The notes under the pieces were generated by a model. The model was not told where the DNA came from. It saw nothing but the letters and a program-made list of their open reading frames with translations, and ran no database searches. Source: an uncultured Caryophanales bacterium (GTDB lineage: Bacteria; Bacillota_I; Bacilli_A; RF39; UBA660). From it: a DNA stretch of 39,710 nucleotides. How positions within the stretch are numbered: the stretch's first letter is position 1; every line of letters begins with the position of its first letter. Positions 25,499 to 34,327 of the stretch are shown here, piece by piece. The stretch is taken from positions 1-39,710 of the forward strand of contig CAMKAT010000010.1 of assembly GCA_946410555.1 (NCBI GenBank), read 5' to 3'. A program made the position numbers and the translations under genes.

Positions 25499-26620
25499 AT
25501 GAAGAAAAAAGGGTTGAAAAATAAAAATATTAGTATATCCACTTTATTAACTATATACATATTATTTGGAATTATTTTTATTCTTATTGTAATAGGTACG
25601 GATGTTTCAAAGTATAGAGTTGATGATTTATTTGATATAAATGCCGCTAAAGTAGATAATGAATTAAATGATTTAATTGCTACTCAAGATGCAACTATTA
25701 AAAAACTAAAAGAAGTAAGTAAAAATTCTAATTATAATTTTAATGAACCTTATGTTTTAGTTAATCCTTTTAATTTTAATCCTTGTTCTGCTATCATGGT
25801 ATTTTCTACTTCTGAAGTAACTAAAGTTACTTTAGAAATTAATGATAGAGTCGTAGGTACTTCTGAAGCAACTTCTCTTCATTTTATTCCTATTTATGGT
25901 TTAGATGAAAATAGTTACAATAGAATAGTTCTAACTCTTGAAGATGGTACTATGCATGAAGAATTTATAAAAACTGATGGAGTTTATTCTAATGTTAAAA
26001 TAGAAAAAACTAATAGAGATGCTGATTCTTTATTACTATCTTATTTTGATACAGGAACTATGACTGCTATTTACGGATATAATAATTACAATACTATTAA
26101 TTTTATGATTACTGGTTTAAATTATATTTCTACATTTAATTTAAATAATGGTTATTTAACTCTAGAATATAATAGTAAAAGAGATATAAATAAAATTCTT
26201 ATTGATGTAGATTACTTTGGTAGAATATTAAAAGTTTATAAAAAAGATAAAGATTATTCTTCTGATAATGGAGTTTTATTAAATATGTATCTTGATGGAG
26301 TTAAAGAATATGATTTTAGTTTTACTAAGAATGATGAATCATATACTGAATATACTACATTAGATTTAGATGTTGTTTTAGATAAATTAAGTAAGGCTCC
26401 TTTATACTTTAAAGATTTCTCGATTTCTTATAATGGTCCTTATGTTACATATAATATTCAAGAATCAGGATATCTAATTTTAGTAAGGAATGATGGTATG
26501 ATTCTTTCATATTATATTGATGATGCTAAAGTATTAAAGGTTAGTCCTGAATATAATTATTCTTTATATCTTTTAGTAGATAATACCTACTATAATTTAT
26601 ATACAACTTTAAACAAATAA
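25499..26620 (+). CDS. Membrane-anchored protein with an arylsulfotransferase-N-like domain but no catalytic propeller
   Basis: A 373-aa protein with one membrane helix at about residues 15-36 and the rest outside. Residues about 85-165 resemble the Ig-like N-terminal domain of AssT-type aryl-sulfate sulfotransferases: YVLVNPFNFNPCSAIMVF, TKVTLEINDRVVG and HFIPIYGLDENSYNRIVL. Full AssT proteins carry a beta-propeller with a catalytic His after this; here only about 200 residues of beta-rich sequence follow and I see no such site. It may be a binding protein derived from the family. TAGGTGAT precedes the ATG. It is a single-gene unit. Confidence 0.72.
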   Translation: MKKKGLKNKNISISTLLTIYILFGIIFILIVIGTDVSKYRVDDLFDINAAKVDNELNDLIATQDATIKKLKEVSKNSNYNFNEPYVLVNPFNFNPCSAIMVFSTSEVTKVTLEINDRVVGTSEATSLHFIPIYGLDENSYNRIVLTLEDGTMHEEFIKTDGVYSNVKIEKTNRDADSLLLSYFDTGTMTAIYGYNNYNTINFMITGLNYISTFNLNNGYLTLEYNSKRDINKILIDVDYFGRILKVYKKDKDYSSDNGVLLNMYLDGVKEYDFSFTKNDESYTEYTTLDLDVVLDKLSKAPLYFKDFSISYNGPYVTYNIQESGYLILVRNDGMILSYYIDDAKVLKVSPEYNYSLYLLVDNTYYNLYTTLNK

Positions 26621-26621
26621 A

Positions 26622-26649
26622 AAGAAAGTGTTGCGCTTCCTTTTTTTTT
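26622..26649 (+). terminator. Terminator of the gene at 25499
   Basis: A nine-position stem (26622-26630 / 26634-26642, one A-C mismatch, one GU) with loop TTG and nine T. Confidence 0.8.
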
Positions 26650-26695
26650 GTAATATTATAAATACAATTTATTTATATTACGGGTGGTGTATGTT

Positions 26696-28408
26696 ATGAA
26701 AGATAATAATATTAGTAGTGCTCCTAATGATACAGTTGCAATCATCTGCAGTGTTATTAAAGGCGTAGACGATTCTTACTCAATTGACACATTAGAAGTT
26801 GCTTATGGAAAAATTGATGAAAAAGGTACAGATTTTATTTGTATAGATAATAAACAATCTTATGAATGTTTATCTGATAATTTATATAATCTAGAAGAAG
26901 ATAAACAATATTATTGTTTTGATAAAACTGTTGAAGAGTTAAGAAATATTTATGGTGAAGAACATAATATTAATAAACTTATGATTTCTTATTTAAGAAG
27001 TATATTTGAAACATATAACTTTATTAATAAAGATGAAGATAATAAATATAATATTCACTCGGTACCAAAAATTATAATTGATAAAAAGAGTGATGACCCA
27101 ATTAAAGAAATAGAAAATTCAACTCAGTTAAAAGTTTCAGATTATAATACTAAGAAAAATGGAGATAGTAAATTAATTGAAGTTCCAAAACCAAATATTA
27201 TTTTACCTGATTCTAATAGTATTCTTAATAGAGTTAATCTATTAGATTTTGAAAAGTATTTAAAAGAAAGAGTTATCGGAAATGATAAAGTTCTTGAAAA
27301 CATTGCTTCTACAATGTTATTAAACTTATCTTCTCCAAATCCTAAACTTGTTGATAATATTTTAAATATTGGACCTACAGGAACAGGTAAAACTTATACA
27401 TTTGAACTTATTTCTGATTATTTAGGTGTTCCTCTAGTTATATTTAATACTTCAAGTTTAAGTACTGCTGGATATCAAGGTCCTGATACAAACGATTTAT
27501 TAAAACAAGTTTATTTAAAAGCTGATGGTGATGTTGAAAAAGCTAATAAAGCTATCGTAATTTTAGATGAAATTGATAAATTAAAAAGTTCAAAACTTGT
27601 AATTAAAGAACAAGCTCAAAATGATTTACTTGCTTTATTAGGTGGTTCAATAGTAGAAGTTGAATTAGATCCACAAAGAGGTACTACTGTTACATTAAAT
27701 ACTAAAGGTATGACATTTGTTGGATGTGGTGCATTTACAGAATTATTTAATCCCGGTGCAGCTAAAGATAAAGAAGAAGAACATCTTGATCCATATTCTA
27801 AGTTACTTTACAAAAAAGCTAAAGAAGAAGCTGAAAAAGAAACTAAGAGAAAATTAGAAATAAAAGAAATGGAAATTAAACGTATTCCAGCTGGTTTCCA
27901 TACTTCTGAAGAACAAGTTAAAATTGAAGAAGAACATGCTAAGAAATTAAAAGAATATGAAGAAGAAAAACAAAAGAAACAATCTGAACATGTAAATGCT
28001 AGAACAAGAACTGAAGTTACCGATGAAGAATTAATTAAATATGGTTTAAAAAGAGAATTAATTGGAAGACTTCCTAAGAGAAATGTATTTGCTAATTTAG
28101 ATGTTCAAGGTCTTACTAGAGTTTTAACAGAAGCTAAAGAGAGTGTATTAAATCTTAAGAAAGAAAGATATTTACAACAATTTAATACTGAACTTGAATG
28201 TGATGAATCATTTATTGAAGGTGTTGTTGATTTAGCTATAAAAGAAAATCTTGGTGGAAGAAGTTTAAATAAAGTATGTTCACAAATATTTGAAAGAGTT
28301 GATAGACAAATGTTAATTGAAGAACATACTGAACATAAAGTTCTAAAATTAACTAAAAAGAATATCGAAGATAAAGATAATTTTGAATTTACAGTAAAGA
28401 AAATGTAA
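26696..28408 (+). CDS. ClpX-like AAA+ ATPase with a long charged insertion and no zinc domain
   Basis: A 570-aa protein. Residues 1-170 are unassigned and lack the ClpX four-cysteine zinc domain. The AAA+ core is ClpX-like: RVIGNDKVLENIA; Walker A GPTGTGKT near 226; pore loop GYQG (ClpX GYVG) near 258; Walker B ILDEIDKL near 290; sensor-1 VGCGAF; arginine finger ELIGRLP near 452; sensor-2 GGRSLNKV. Between sensor-1 and the arginine finger, where ClpX has its ClpP-binding IGF loop, there are about 115 residues, roughly twice normal, mostly charged helix, with PAGFH in the middle. It may unfold proteins alone or pair with another partner. GGGTGGTG precedes ATG 26696. Confidence 0.85.
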   Translation: MKDNNISSAPNDTVAIICSVIKGVDDSYSIDTLEVAYGKIDEKGTDFICIDNKQSYECLSDNLYNLEEDKQYYCFDKTVEELRNIYGEEHNINKLMISYLRSIFETYNFINKDEDNKYNIHSVPKIIIDKKSDDPIKEIENSTQLKVSDYNTKKNGDSKLIEVPKPNIILPDSNSILNRVNLLDFEKYLKERVIGNDKVLENIASTMLLNLSSPNPKLVDNILNIGPTGTGKTYTFELISDYLGVPLVIFNTSSLSTAGYQGPDTNDLLKQVYLKADGDVEKANKAIVILDEIDKLKSSKLVIKEQAQNDLLALLGGSIVEVELDPQRGTTVTLNTKGMTFVGCGAFTELFNPGAAKDKEEEHLDPYSKLLYKKAKEEAEKETKRKLEIKEMEIKRIPAGFHTSEEQVKIEEEHAKKLKEYEEEKQKKQSEHVNARTRTEVTDEELIKYGLKRELIGRLPKRNVFANLDVQGLTRVLTEAKESVLNLKKERYLQQFNTELECDESFIEGVVDLAIKENLGGRSLNKVCSQIFERVDRQMLIEEHTEHKVLKLTKKNIEDKDNFEFTVKKM

Positions 28409-28428
28409 TGCATTTTCTTTATTTTTTT
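28396..28428 (+). terminator. Terminator with the stop codon in its loop
   Basis: AAAGAAAATG (28396-28405) pairs with CATTTTCTTT (28411-28420); loop TAATG contains the TAA stop; T-run 28422-28428. Confidence 0.88.
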
Positions 28429-28474
28429 GGTAAAATATTTTTGTTGAAACCCGAATATAGAAAGAGTGATTTAA

Positions 28475-29194
28475 ATGGGTAGAGCATACGAAGTAAGAAA
28501 AGCTAGTATTCAAAAAAATGGTGCTATAAAAGCTAAGTTATATAGTACTGCTGCAAAAGAAGTATTTTTAGCTGCTAAAGGAAATCCTGAGCTTGAAACT
28601 AATGTTGTTTTAAGAAGAGTAGTAGATAAATATAAACATCAAGCAGTTCCTATGGATATTATTAATAGAGCTATTGATAAAGCTAAAGGTAATGATGGTA
28701 CTGATTATATGGAAATGACTTATGAAGGATTTGGTCCTGGTCAATCTACATTTATCATTACTACATTAACTGATAATGTTAACAGAACTGTTGCATATGT
28801 TAGAGAAGTATTTAATAAAATACATAAGAGTTTAGGTGTAACTAATTCAGTATCTTATAATTATAATTATGAATCATTAATTGGATATGAAGGAGAAGAT
28901 GGAGATGAAGTTATGCTTGCTCTATTAGATGAAGGTATTGAAATTATTGATTTAGAAAATGAAGATGGTGAAGTTTTAATAACAGCTAAACCTAGTGATG
29001 TAAGTGCAATTAAAGATTGTTTAGAAAAACTTAAACCCGGCATTCAATATACTGTTGATGAAACTGGTTGGTATCCTAAAGAAAAAGTTACACTTGAAGG
29101 TGAAGATTTAGAAAAATTTAAAATGGCACTTGATAAGTTTGAAAACATCGATGATGTAACTAATGTATATCATAATGTAGATTTAGGAGAGTAA
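28475..29194 (+). CDS. YebC/TACO1-family protein
   Basis: A 239-aa member of the YebC family, once annotated as transcriptional regulators and more recently tied to relief of ribosome stalling at proline-rich sequences. MGRAYEVRKASIQKN at the start, the middle block RAIDKAKG, YEGFGPGQS and TDNVNRTVA are typical; the start resembles YeeN-type members rather than the MAGHSKW form. The acidic C-terminus ends NVYHNVDLGE. With proS, the ABC-F protein and EF-G in the window, a role in translation is consistent. AAAGAGTG lies before the ATG. The stop codon is in the terminator loop. Confidence 0.9.
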   Translation: MGRAYEVRKASIQKNGAIKAKLYSTAAKEVFLAAKGNPELETNVVLRRVVDKYKHQAVPMDIINRAIDKAKGNDGTDYMEMTYEGFGPGQSTFIITTLTDNVNRTVAYVREVFNKIHKSLGVTNSVSYNYNYESLIGYEGEDGDEVMLALLDEGIEIIDLENEDGEVLITAKPSDVSAIKDCLEKLKPGIQYTVDETGWYPKEKVTLEGEDLEKFKMALDKFENIDDVTNVYHNVDLGE

Positions 29195-29206
29195 TATCTC
29201 CTTTTT
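29185..29206 (+). terminator. Short terminator with the stop codon in its loop
   Basis: AGGAGA (29185-29190) pairs with TCTCCT (29197-29202) around GTAATA (stop 29192-29194), then five T. It may be only partial, letting some transcription into the response-regulator gene. Confidence 0.7.
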
Positions 29207-29226
29207 GTTTAAAGTGAGGTGTTTAT

Positions 29227-29889
29227 ATGCGCATACTTGTATGTGATGATGAGTTATTAATTAGAGAATTAATTAGAGATTATTGTATTAACGAAGGATA
29301 TGATTGTGATTTAGCGGAAGATGGTAGTGTTGCTATAGATCTATGTGAAAGAAATGATTATGATCTTATTATTATGGATATAATGATGCCTAATGTAGAT
29401 GGATTAACTGCAATTAAAGAAATTAAAGAAATAAAAGATATTCCTACGATTATGTTATCTGCTAGAAAAGAAGAAGAGGATAAATTACTTGGTTTTGATT
29501 TAGGAATCGAAGACTATGTAACTAAACCTTTTAGTCCTAAAGAATTAATGGCAAGAATAAAAGTAATAATGAAAAGATATAATAAACTTGATTCTATTAG
29601 TGTAGGTAATATTACTATTAATAATAGTACTCATGAAGTATTTATTGATAATGAAATAGTTGATGTTACTTCTACACAATTTGAATTATTAAAGTTATTT
29701 ATAGAGAATCAAGGTTTGGCTTTATCGAGAGATAAAATAATTGAATGCATTTGGGGTTATGATTATGATGCAGATGATAGAACTATAGATGCTCATATTA
29801 AATTATTAAGAAGTAAGTTGGGTAAATATAGGGATTCTATTAAAACTATTAGAAAAGTAGGTTATAAATTTGTTTATGAAGAAAAATAG
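29227..29889 (+). CDS. OmpR/PhoB-family response regulator
   Basis: A 220-aa regulator. Receiver: acidic D7-D8, phospho-acceptor D51 in MDIMMP, S78 and K100 in TKPF. Then an OmpR-type winged helix (TSTQFELLKLF ... DRTIDAHIKLLRSKLG, RKVGYKF) that binds DNA. Its partner is the histidine kinase encoded next, overlapping by 14 nt. GTGAGGTG precedes the ATG. The signal and targets are unknown. Confidence 0.95.
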   Translation: MRILVCDDELLIRELIRDYCINEGYDCDLAEDGSVAIDLCERNDYDLIIMDIMMPNVDGLTAIKEIKEIKDIPTIMLSARKEEEDKLLGFDLGIEDYVTKPFSPKELMARIKVIMKRYNKLDSISVGNITINNSTHEVFIDNEIVDVTSTQFELLKLFIENQGLALSRDKIIECIWGYDYDADDRTIDAHIKLLRSKLGKYRDSIKTIRKVGYKFVYEEK

Positions 29890-31252
29890 TTTATTCTTTA
29901 GAACTTTGCTTGCTATTTCAATATTTATTGTATTTGCATTATTATTTCTTTATTTCTTTCAAATTCAATTCCTTGATTATTACTATGAAAAACATCAAAT
30001 AGACACTATTACTAAGATTGGTAGAAATGTTAAAAATAAAGACATCGATGATGTAGATAGATACTTGGAAGAGAGCTCATATTCTAATAATATTTGTATT
30101 AAATATTTTAAAGATGGAAATGAATTTAGTTATAACACTAAAAAATTTGGTTGTGTTTTAGATTTTGATGATAGTTTTATAAATGGTTATATAAAAGATA
30201 TTAAAGATAATGATTTGGATTATATTAAATTGCTTGGAAAAGATGATATTAAATCTATTCTTTATTTAGTTGAATTAAATGATAATGATTATGTTTTATT
30301 GAATTCTAATTTAGAAAGTTTAAATGTAGCTACTAGCTTATTAAAAGATCAAATTATGTACATAGTTTTATTATTCTGTAGTATTGGTATAGTATTTAGT
30401 GTTTTATTATCTAAGACTATTACAAATCCAATATTAAAGATTATTAATTCTGCTAAAGAATTAGAAAAAGGAAACTTTGATGTTAAGTTTGATGGTGGTA
30501 ATGTAGCAGAGCTTTGTGAACTTGCTGATATCTTAACTGTATCTGCAGTAGAAATGAAAAACATTGATGAATTAAGAAAAGATTTGATAGCAAATGTTTC
30601 TCATGATCTTAAAACACCATTAACTATGATTAAAGCTTATGCTGAAAAAGTAAGAGATTTATCTTATAAAGATAAAGAAAAAAGAGAAAAAGATTTAAAT
30701 GTTATTATTGAAGAATCTGAAAGATTAAATGGATTAGTTAATGATTTATTAGATTTATCTAAATTAGAATCAGGTTTTTCAAAAATTCAATTAGAGGAAT
30801 ATAATTTATTAGATCAAATTAATGATGTATTAAAAAGATATGAAATTCTTGAAGAAGAAAAGAAATATCACATTGATCTTAATTTACCAGAAGAACCTGT
30901 TATTATTAAAGCTGATAGAAATAGAATGGATCAAGTATTCTATAATTTAATTAATAATGCTATTGAACATGTTGGTAAAGATAATACGGTTTATATAAGT
31001 GTTAGAACAAGACCACATCATTATACAATTTCTATTAAGAATACTGGTAATGGTATCAGTAAAGAAGAAATACCTTTAGTATGGAATAGATATTATACTA
31101 AAAAGAAAAATCATAAAAGAAATATAGTTGGTACTGGTTTAGGTTTATCTATTGTTAAAACTATTTTGGAATGTCATAACTTTGATTATGGAATTGAATC
31201 TAAATTAAATGAATATACTAGATTCTATTTTAGAATCAAAAAAATAAAATAA
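29876..31252 (+). CDS. Membrane sensor histidine kinase
   Basis: A 458-aa HAMP-type kinase. Helix 1 is at about 8-28, an extracytoplasmic sensor of about 125 residues has two cysteines (NNICIK and FGCVLD), and helix 2 is at about 157-178. HAMP (TNPILKIINSAKELEKG) follows, then HisKA with H243 in NVSHDLKTPL, the N box NLINNAIEH, G1 NTGNGIS and G2 GTGLGLS. The ATG at 29876 lies inside the regulator gene, with no strong Shine-Dalgarno, so translation depends on coupling. All catalytic boxes are intact. Confidence 0.95.
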   Translation: MKKNSLFFRTLLAISIFIVFALLFLYFFQIQFLDYYYEKHQIDTITKIGRNVKNKDIDDVDRYLEESSYSNNICIKYFKDGNEFSYNTKKFGCVLDFDDSFINGYIKDIKDNDLDYIKLLGKDDIKSILYLVELNDNDYVLLNSNLESLNVATSLLKDQIMYIVLLFCSIGIVFSVLLSKTITNPILKIINSAKELEKGNFDVKFDGGNVAELCELADILTVSAVEMKNIDELRKDLIANVSHDLKTPLTMIKAYAEKVRDLSYKDKEKREKDLNVIIEESERLNGLVNDLLDLSKLESGFSKIQLEEYNLLDQINDVLKRYEILEEEKKYHIDLNLPEEPVIIKADRNRMDQVFYNLINNAIEHVGKDNTVYISVRTRPHHYTISIKNTGNGISKEEIPLVWNRYYTKKKNHKRNIVGTGLGLSIVKTILECHNFDYGIESKLNEYTRFYFRIKKIK

Positions 31253-31282
31253 AATGTTGTAAATTATAAAAATTAAGGATTT

Positions 31283-31311
31283 TTTCACATTAATTTCATA
31301 TTTGTGTAGTA
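31283..31311 (+). promoter_or_regulatory. Candidate promoter of the small RNA
   Basis: TTCACA (31283-31288), 17 bp, TAGTAT (31306-31311). The start would be near 31318. A moderate match. Confidence 0.5.
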
Positions 31312-31317
31312 TATTCT

Positions 31318-31436
31318 TTCTTGTGAGAAGGAATAAGAATATACAAAACGATCCTATACAACTATAAACATATAAACTTAAACTCACGCTAAAAGTTATT
31401 CCTTTTCATAAGATGTATTATTACATCTTTTTTTTA
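31318..31436 (+). ncRNA. Candidate small RNA with a 16-bp stem and a 59-nt A/C-rich loop
   Basis: Between the kinase gene and the next CDS, 31321-31336 pairs continuously with 31396-31411 (16 bp, two GU). The loop, 31337-31395, is nearly devoid of G and looks unstructured. A separate terminator, AGATGTA (31411-31417) with TACATCT (31422-31428) and a long T-run, follows. An AGGA Shine-Dalgarno-like sequence is buried in the stem. A short GTG frame runs through it but has no ribosome-binding site. It could instead be the 3' end of the kinase mRNA. Confidence 0.5.
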
Positions 31437-31460
31437 TTTTCTAAAATACATAAAATGTCT

Positions 31461-31489
31461 TTGATTGTTTTTATTAATTGTGTTACTAT
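31461..31489 (+). promoter_or_regulatory. Promoter of the secreted-protein gene at 31528
   Basis: TTGATT (31461-31466), 17 bp, TACTAT (31484-31489), TGT extended -10. Confidence 0.7.
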
Positions 31490-31527
31490 ATTAAGTATAC
31501 ATAGAATATTATTCGTCGGAGGCTATT

Positions 31528-32076
31528 ATGGAACGTAAAGGAAATTATATATTTTTAACTGGATTGTTAGTAATTACACTTTTAATAAGTGTTGTGGGTA
31601 CTACTTTCTCTTACTTTGGAGCAACTAGTAGAAATGTTAAGGGAGAAACTACTGTTCAATTTTCTAAAGGTGTAGTTGGATACAATGAAGAAGAAGTACA
31701 AGCTGGAACTGTTAATCCTGGAGAAGTCATTGCTACTAAAACTATTACAGTTAAAGGTACAACTTCAAATGCCGATAATTTAATTTATAAATTTAATTTT
31801 AACGTTAATAATAATAGTTATCCTGATGGAGCACTTTTATATACGGTTAGTTCTGCTAATACTTCATCAAATGGTACTACTATTCAAACAAGTACTGTTC
31901 CAGTTTCAATTCCAACTGGTGCGAATATAATTGAAGTTGGTTCTGGTAGTTTCTCTGGTCCAATTACTAAAGGGAAACATACTTATACAATTACTATTTA
32001 TAGAAGTGATAGTGTATCAACAGAGAGTGGAGATTTCTCTATAAACGGAAATTTTGAAATAGCTACAGAATCTTAA
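31528..32076 (+). CDS. Small secreted protein with a TasA/camelysin-like N-terminus
   Basis: A 182-aa exported protein. A hydrophobic signal at residues about 8-27 ends in VVGTTFSYFGATS, similar to the junction of SipW-processed substrates (TxAYF-like). The mature part is Thr/Ser/Asn/Val-rich and beta, without cysteine. It is of the same general type as the protein at 13451 but shows no clear alignment beyond the N-terminus. CGGAGG precedes the ATG. The TAA stop is at the loop of its terminator. It could be a fibre or matrix component (inference). Confidence 0.72.
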   Translation: MERKGNYIFLTGLLVITLLISVVGTTFSYFGATSRNVKGETTVQFSKGVVGYNEEEVQAGTVNPGEVIATKTITVKGTTSNADNLIYKFNFNVNNNSYPDGALLYTVSSANTSSNGTTIQTSTVPVSIPTGANIIEVGSGSFSGPITKGKHTYTITIYRSDSVSTESGDFSINGNFEIATES

Positions 32077-32094
32077 AAAGATTCTGTTTTTTTT
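32065..32094 (+). terminator. Terminator with the stop codon at its loop
   Basis: ACAGAATCTT (32065-32074) pairs with AAGATTCTGT (32078-32087), loop AAA (32075-32077, so the stop TAA 32074-32076 spans stem and loop), T-run to 32094. Confidence 0.9.
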
Positions 32095-32151
32095 AATATA
32101 TTTTTAATAATTTGTGTTATACTAATAAATAAAAGAAAGTGAAGGATGTAC

Positions 32152-34314
32152 ATGAAATTTCTTGTTAATATAAAAGATTTTTTCAAAAATAATTTATACA
32201 ATAATACTTATGTATTTAATTTTCTTTTATTCTTTATGAGTTTATTCTCTATAGAGATGATTGTTAGAATGATTAATGGTTATGACTTAACAAGTTATGC
32301 TGTTGTTAGAATAATAGTTTTACTTATTATTGTATGCTATGTAACTTGTTATGTATTAAATTACTTTAAAAGTGCTACTAGAAAAATAATAACTGCGATA
32401 CTTGTATTTATTGGTTCTACTTATGCCTGCTTACAATTAGGATTCTTAAAATTCCTAGGAGTATATGCATCACTTCAAAGTGCTAGTCAAGCAGAAGCAG
32501 TTACAGATTATATTAAAGACTTTTTAAAAAGTTTTAGACCTGTTTTCTTAGCTACATATATTCCATTTATAGTATTAATTGCTATTTATGTAATTACTAA
32601 GAAAAGATTCTATAGAAATAATAAAACTAGAATGCTTTTCTCTACATTAGTAATGGTTGCTTTATTTGGATGTGTATATTATGAATTATTAAGTGATAAA
32701 TCATTCCAAAATCCTATTCAAAGTATAGATAATGAAGAATTGTTCTTAACTGCATCTAATCCAAGTTTAACAGTTTCGGAATTCGGTATGTTCGGATTTG
32801 GAATGTCCGATTTAAGAAATAAGTTATTCCCAGCTGAAGTAAAAACTTCTCTACAAATTAGTAATACTCATACTTATGCTAATGGTGAAAAATTAATTAG
32901 TGGTATTGATGACAATATGTGGGAATATTTAATTAATACTGAAGAAGATGAAAATTATTCTTTCTTAAATAATTATTACTATACAAGAAAGAAAGCATCA
33001 GTTAATGATCACACTGGTTTATTTAAAGATAAAAACTTAATTGTAATTATGATGGAATCAGCAAATGATATATTTACTGAATATCCTGAGTATTTCCCTA
33101 ACATTGCTAAACTTGTAAATGGTGGATGGAGTTGGGAAAACTATTATTCACCAAGAAACTCATGTGCTACATTAAATAATGAATTTAGTGGTATGACTTC
33201 ACTATATTCTATTAGTAATACATGTACTGCTAAAACATATATTGATAATACATATTTTGAATCTATATTTAATATATTTAATGATTCTAATTATTATTCA
33301 TTTAGTGCTCATAATTATACAGAACATTATTATCCAAGAAATCAAATCCATACTAACATGGGAAGTAATAAATATTATGGAGTAGAAGAGTTAGGTATTG
33401 ATTATGATGATGTTAATTATCAAAACTGGTCTGATGATGATGACTTTTTGGCATCTGTTCTAAATATTCTTGAAGGTGTTGATTACACTAATGGAAACTT
33501 TATGACTTGGTTAACAACAGTTTCTGGACATCAACCATATTTTGTAGATTCAAATCAAGGTAATGAATACTTCTCAATGACTGAAGGAACTCCTTATGAT
33601 TTCCAAATTAGAAGATACATGTCTAAATTAAAGGTTCTTGATGAAGGTATTGGTTTATTACTTCAAGGATTAGAAGAAAAAGGTATCTTAGATGATACAG
33701 TAATAGTTTTATATGGTGATCATTATCCTTATGGGATTGATACTAAGTTATTAAATACTGCTTTATCATATGATACTGAAGTAGATATGAATGCTGAACA
33801 AGTTCCATTTATTATCTATAATAGTGAAGTAACTGAAAAGGATCCTCATATTTATACTGATTACACAACTTATGTTAATATTTTACCTACAGTTGCAAAT
33901 CTATTTAATTTAAAATATGAATCTAGATTATATATGGGTGAAGATTTATTCAGTCCTAAGTATAATTCTATTGCAGTATTCTCTGATGGTTCATGGAAGA
34001 CTGAAAAAGGATTCTATAATGCTGCAACTGGTGTAATTAATTACTATACCGATGAAGAATATACTTTTGAAGAATTAAAGAGTATTAATGATGAAGTTAA
34101 CTTAAAATTAAAAGCTTCTACAATATCTGTTACAACTAATTACTTTGCACATATTAAAGAAAAAATTGATAATAGATTATTAGAACTAGAATCTTTAAAG
34201 AATGAAGCTTGTTTACTAACTGATAATACATTATATGTAGAATCTGTTGATTGCTCTTCTGAAAATAAGGAAGAAAGTGAAGTTGTTGAAGAAAATGAAA
34301 ATGCAGTTGATTAA
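32152..34314 (+). CDS. LtaS-like phosphoglycerol transferase / sulfatase-fold membrane enzyme
   Basis: A 720-aa alkaline-phosphatase-superfamily enzyme. Five membrane helices span residues about 20-190, then an extracellular sulfatase domain. The Glu of IVIMMESAND is the first metal ligand, the nucleophile Thr is probably the one in NSCATLNNEF, the His of TVSGHQPY binds substrate, and YGDHYPYG holds the D-H metal pair. LTA synthases polymerise glycerolphosphate from phosphatidylglycerol, so a teichoic-acid-like polymer is expected. The last 60 residues add a helical, acidic tail. ATG 32152 follows GAAGGA at good spacing; the alternative ATG 32146 is too close. Extended -10 TGTTATACT at 32115-32123. 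Confidence 0.88.
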   Translation: MKFLVNIKDFFKNNLYNNTYVFNFLLFFMSLFSIEMIVRMINGYDLTSYAVVRIIVLLIIVCYVTCYVLNYFKSATRKIITAILVFIGSTYACLQLGFLKFLGVYASLQSASQAEAVTDYIKDFLKSFRPVFLATYIPFIVLIAIYVITKKRFYRNNKTRMLFSTLVMVALFGCVYYELLSDKSFQNPIQSIDNEELFLTASNPSLTVSEFGMFGFGMSDLRNKLFPAEVKTSLQISNTHTYANGEKLISGIDDNMWEYLINTEEDENYSFLNNYYYTRKKASVNDHTGLFKDKNLIVIMMESANDIFTEYPEYFPNIAKLVNGGWSWENYYSPRNSCATLNNEFSGMTSLYSISNTCTAKTYIDNTYFESIFNIFNDSNYYSFSAHNYTEHYYPRNQIHTNMGSNKYYGVEELGIDYDDVNYQNWSDDDDFLASVLNILEGVDYTNGNFMTWLTTVSGHQPYFVDSNQGNEYFSMTEGTPYDFQIRRYMSKLKVLDEGIGLLLQGLEEKGILDDTVIVLYGDHYPYGIDTKLLNTALSYDTEVDMNAEQVPFIIYNSEVTEKDPHIYTDYTTYVNILPTVANLFNLKYESRLYMGEDLFSPKYNSIAVFSDGSWKTEKGFYNAATGVINYYTDEEYTFEELKSINDEVNLKLKASTISVTTNYFAHIKEKIDNRLLELESLKNEACLLTDNTLYVESVDCSSENKEESEVVEENENAVD

Positions 34315-34327
34315 CTGCATTTTTTCT
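34299..34327. terminator. Bidirectional terminator built from two coding ends
   Basis: AAATGCAGTT (34299-34308) pairs with AACTGCATTT (34313-34322). The plus stop 34312-34314 and minus stop 34311-34313 overlap by two nt inside it. Confidence 0.85.

Noticed and set aside
28105-28413. Minus-strand 102-aa ORF over the ClpX-like gene
   Set aside because: Antisense of a well-conserved AAA+ core; Ser/Leu-rich composition typical of shadows in AT-rich DNA.
31205-31387. Minus-strand 60-aa ORF near the kinase end
   Set aside because: No Shine-Dalgarno; it runs through the candidate small RNA and the kinase 3' end. The plus-strand stem and terminator explain the region better.
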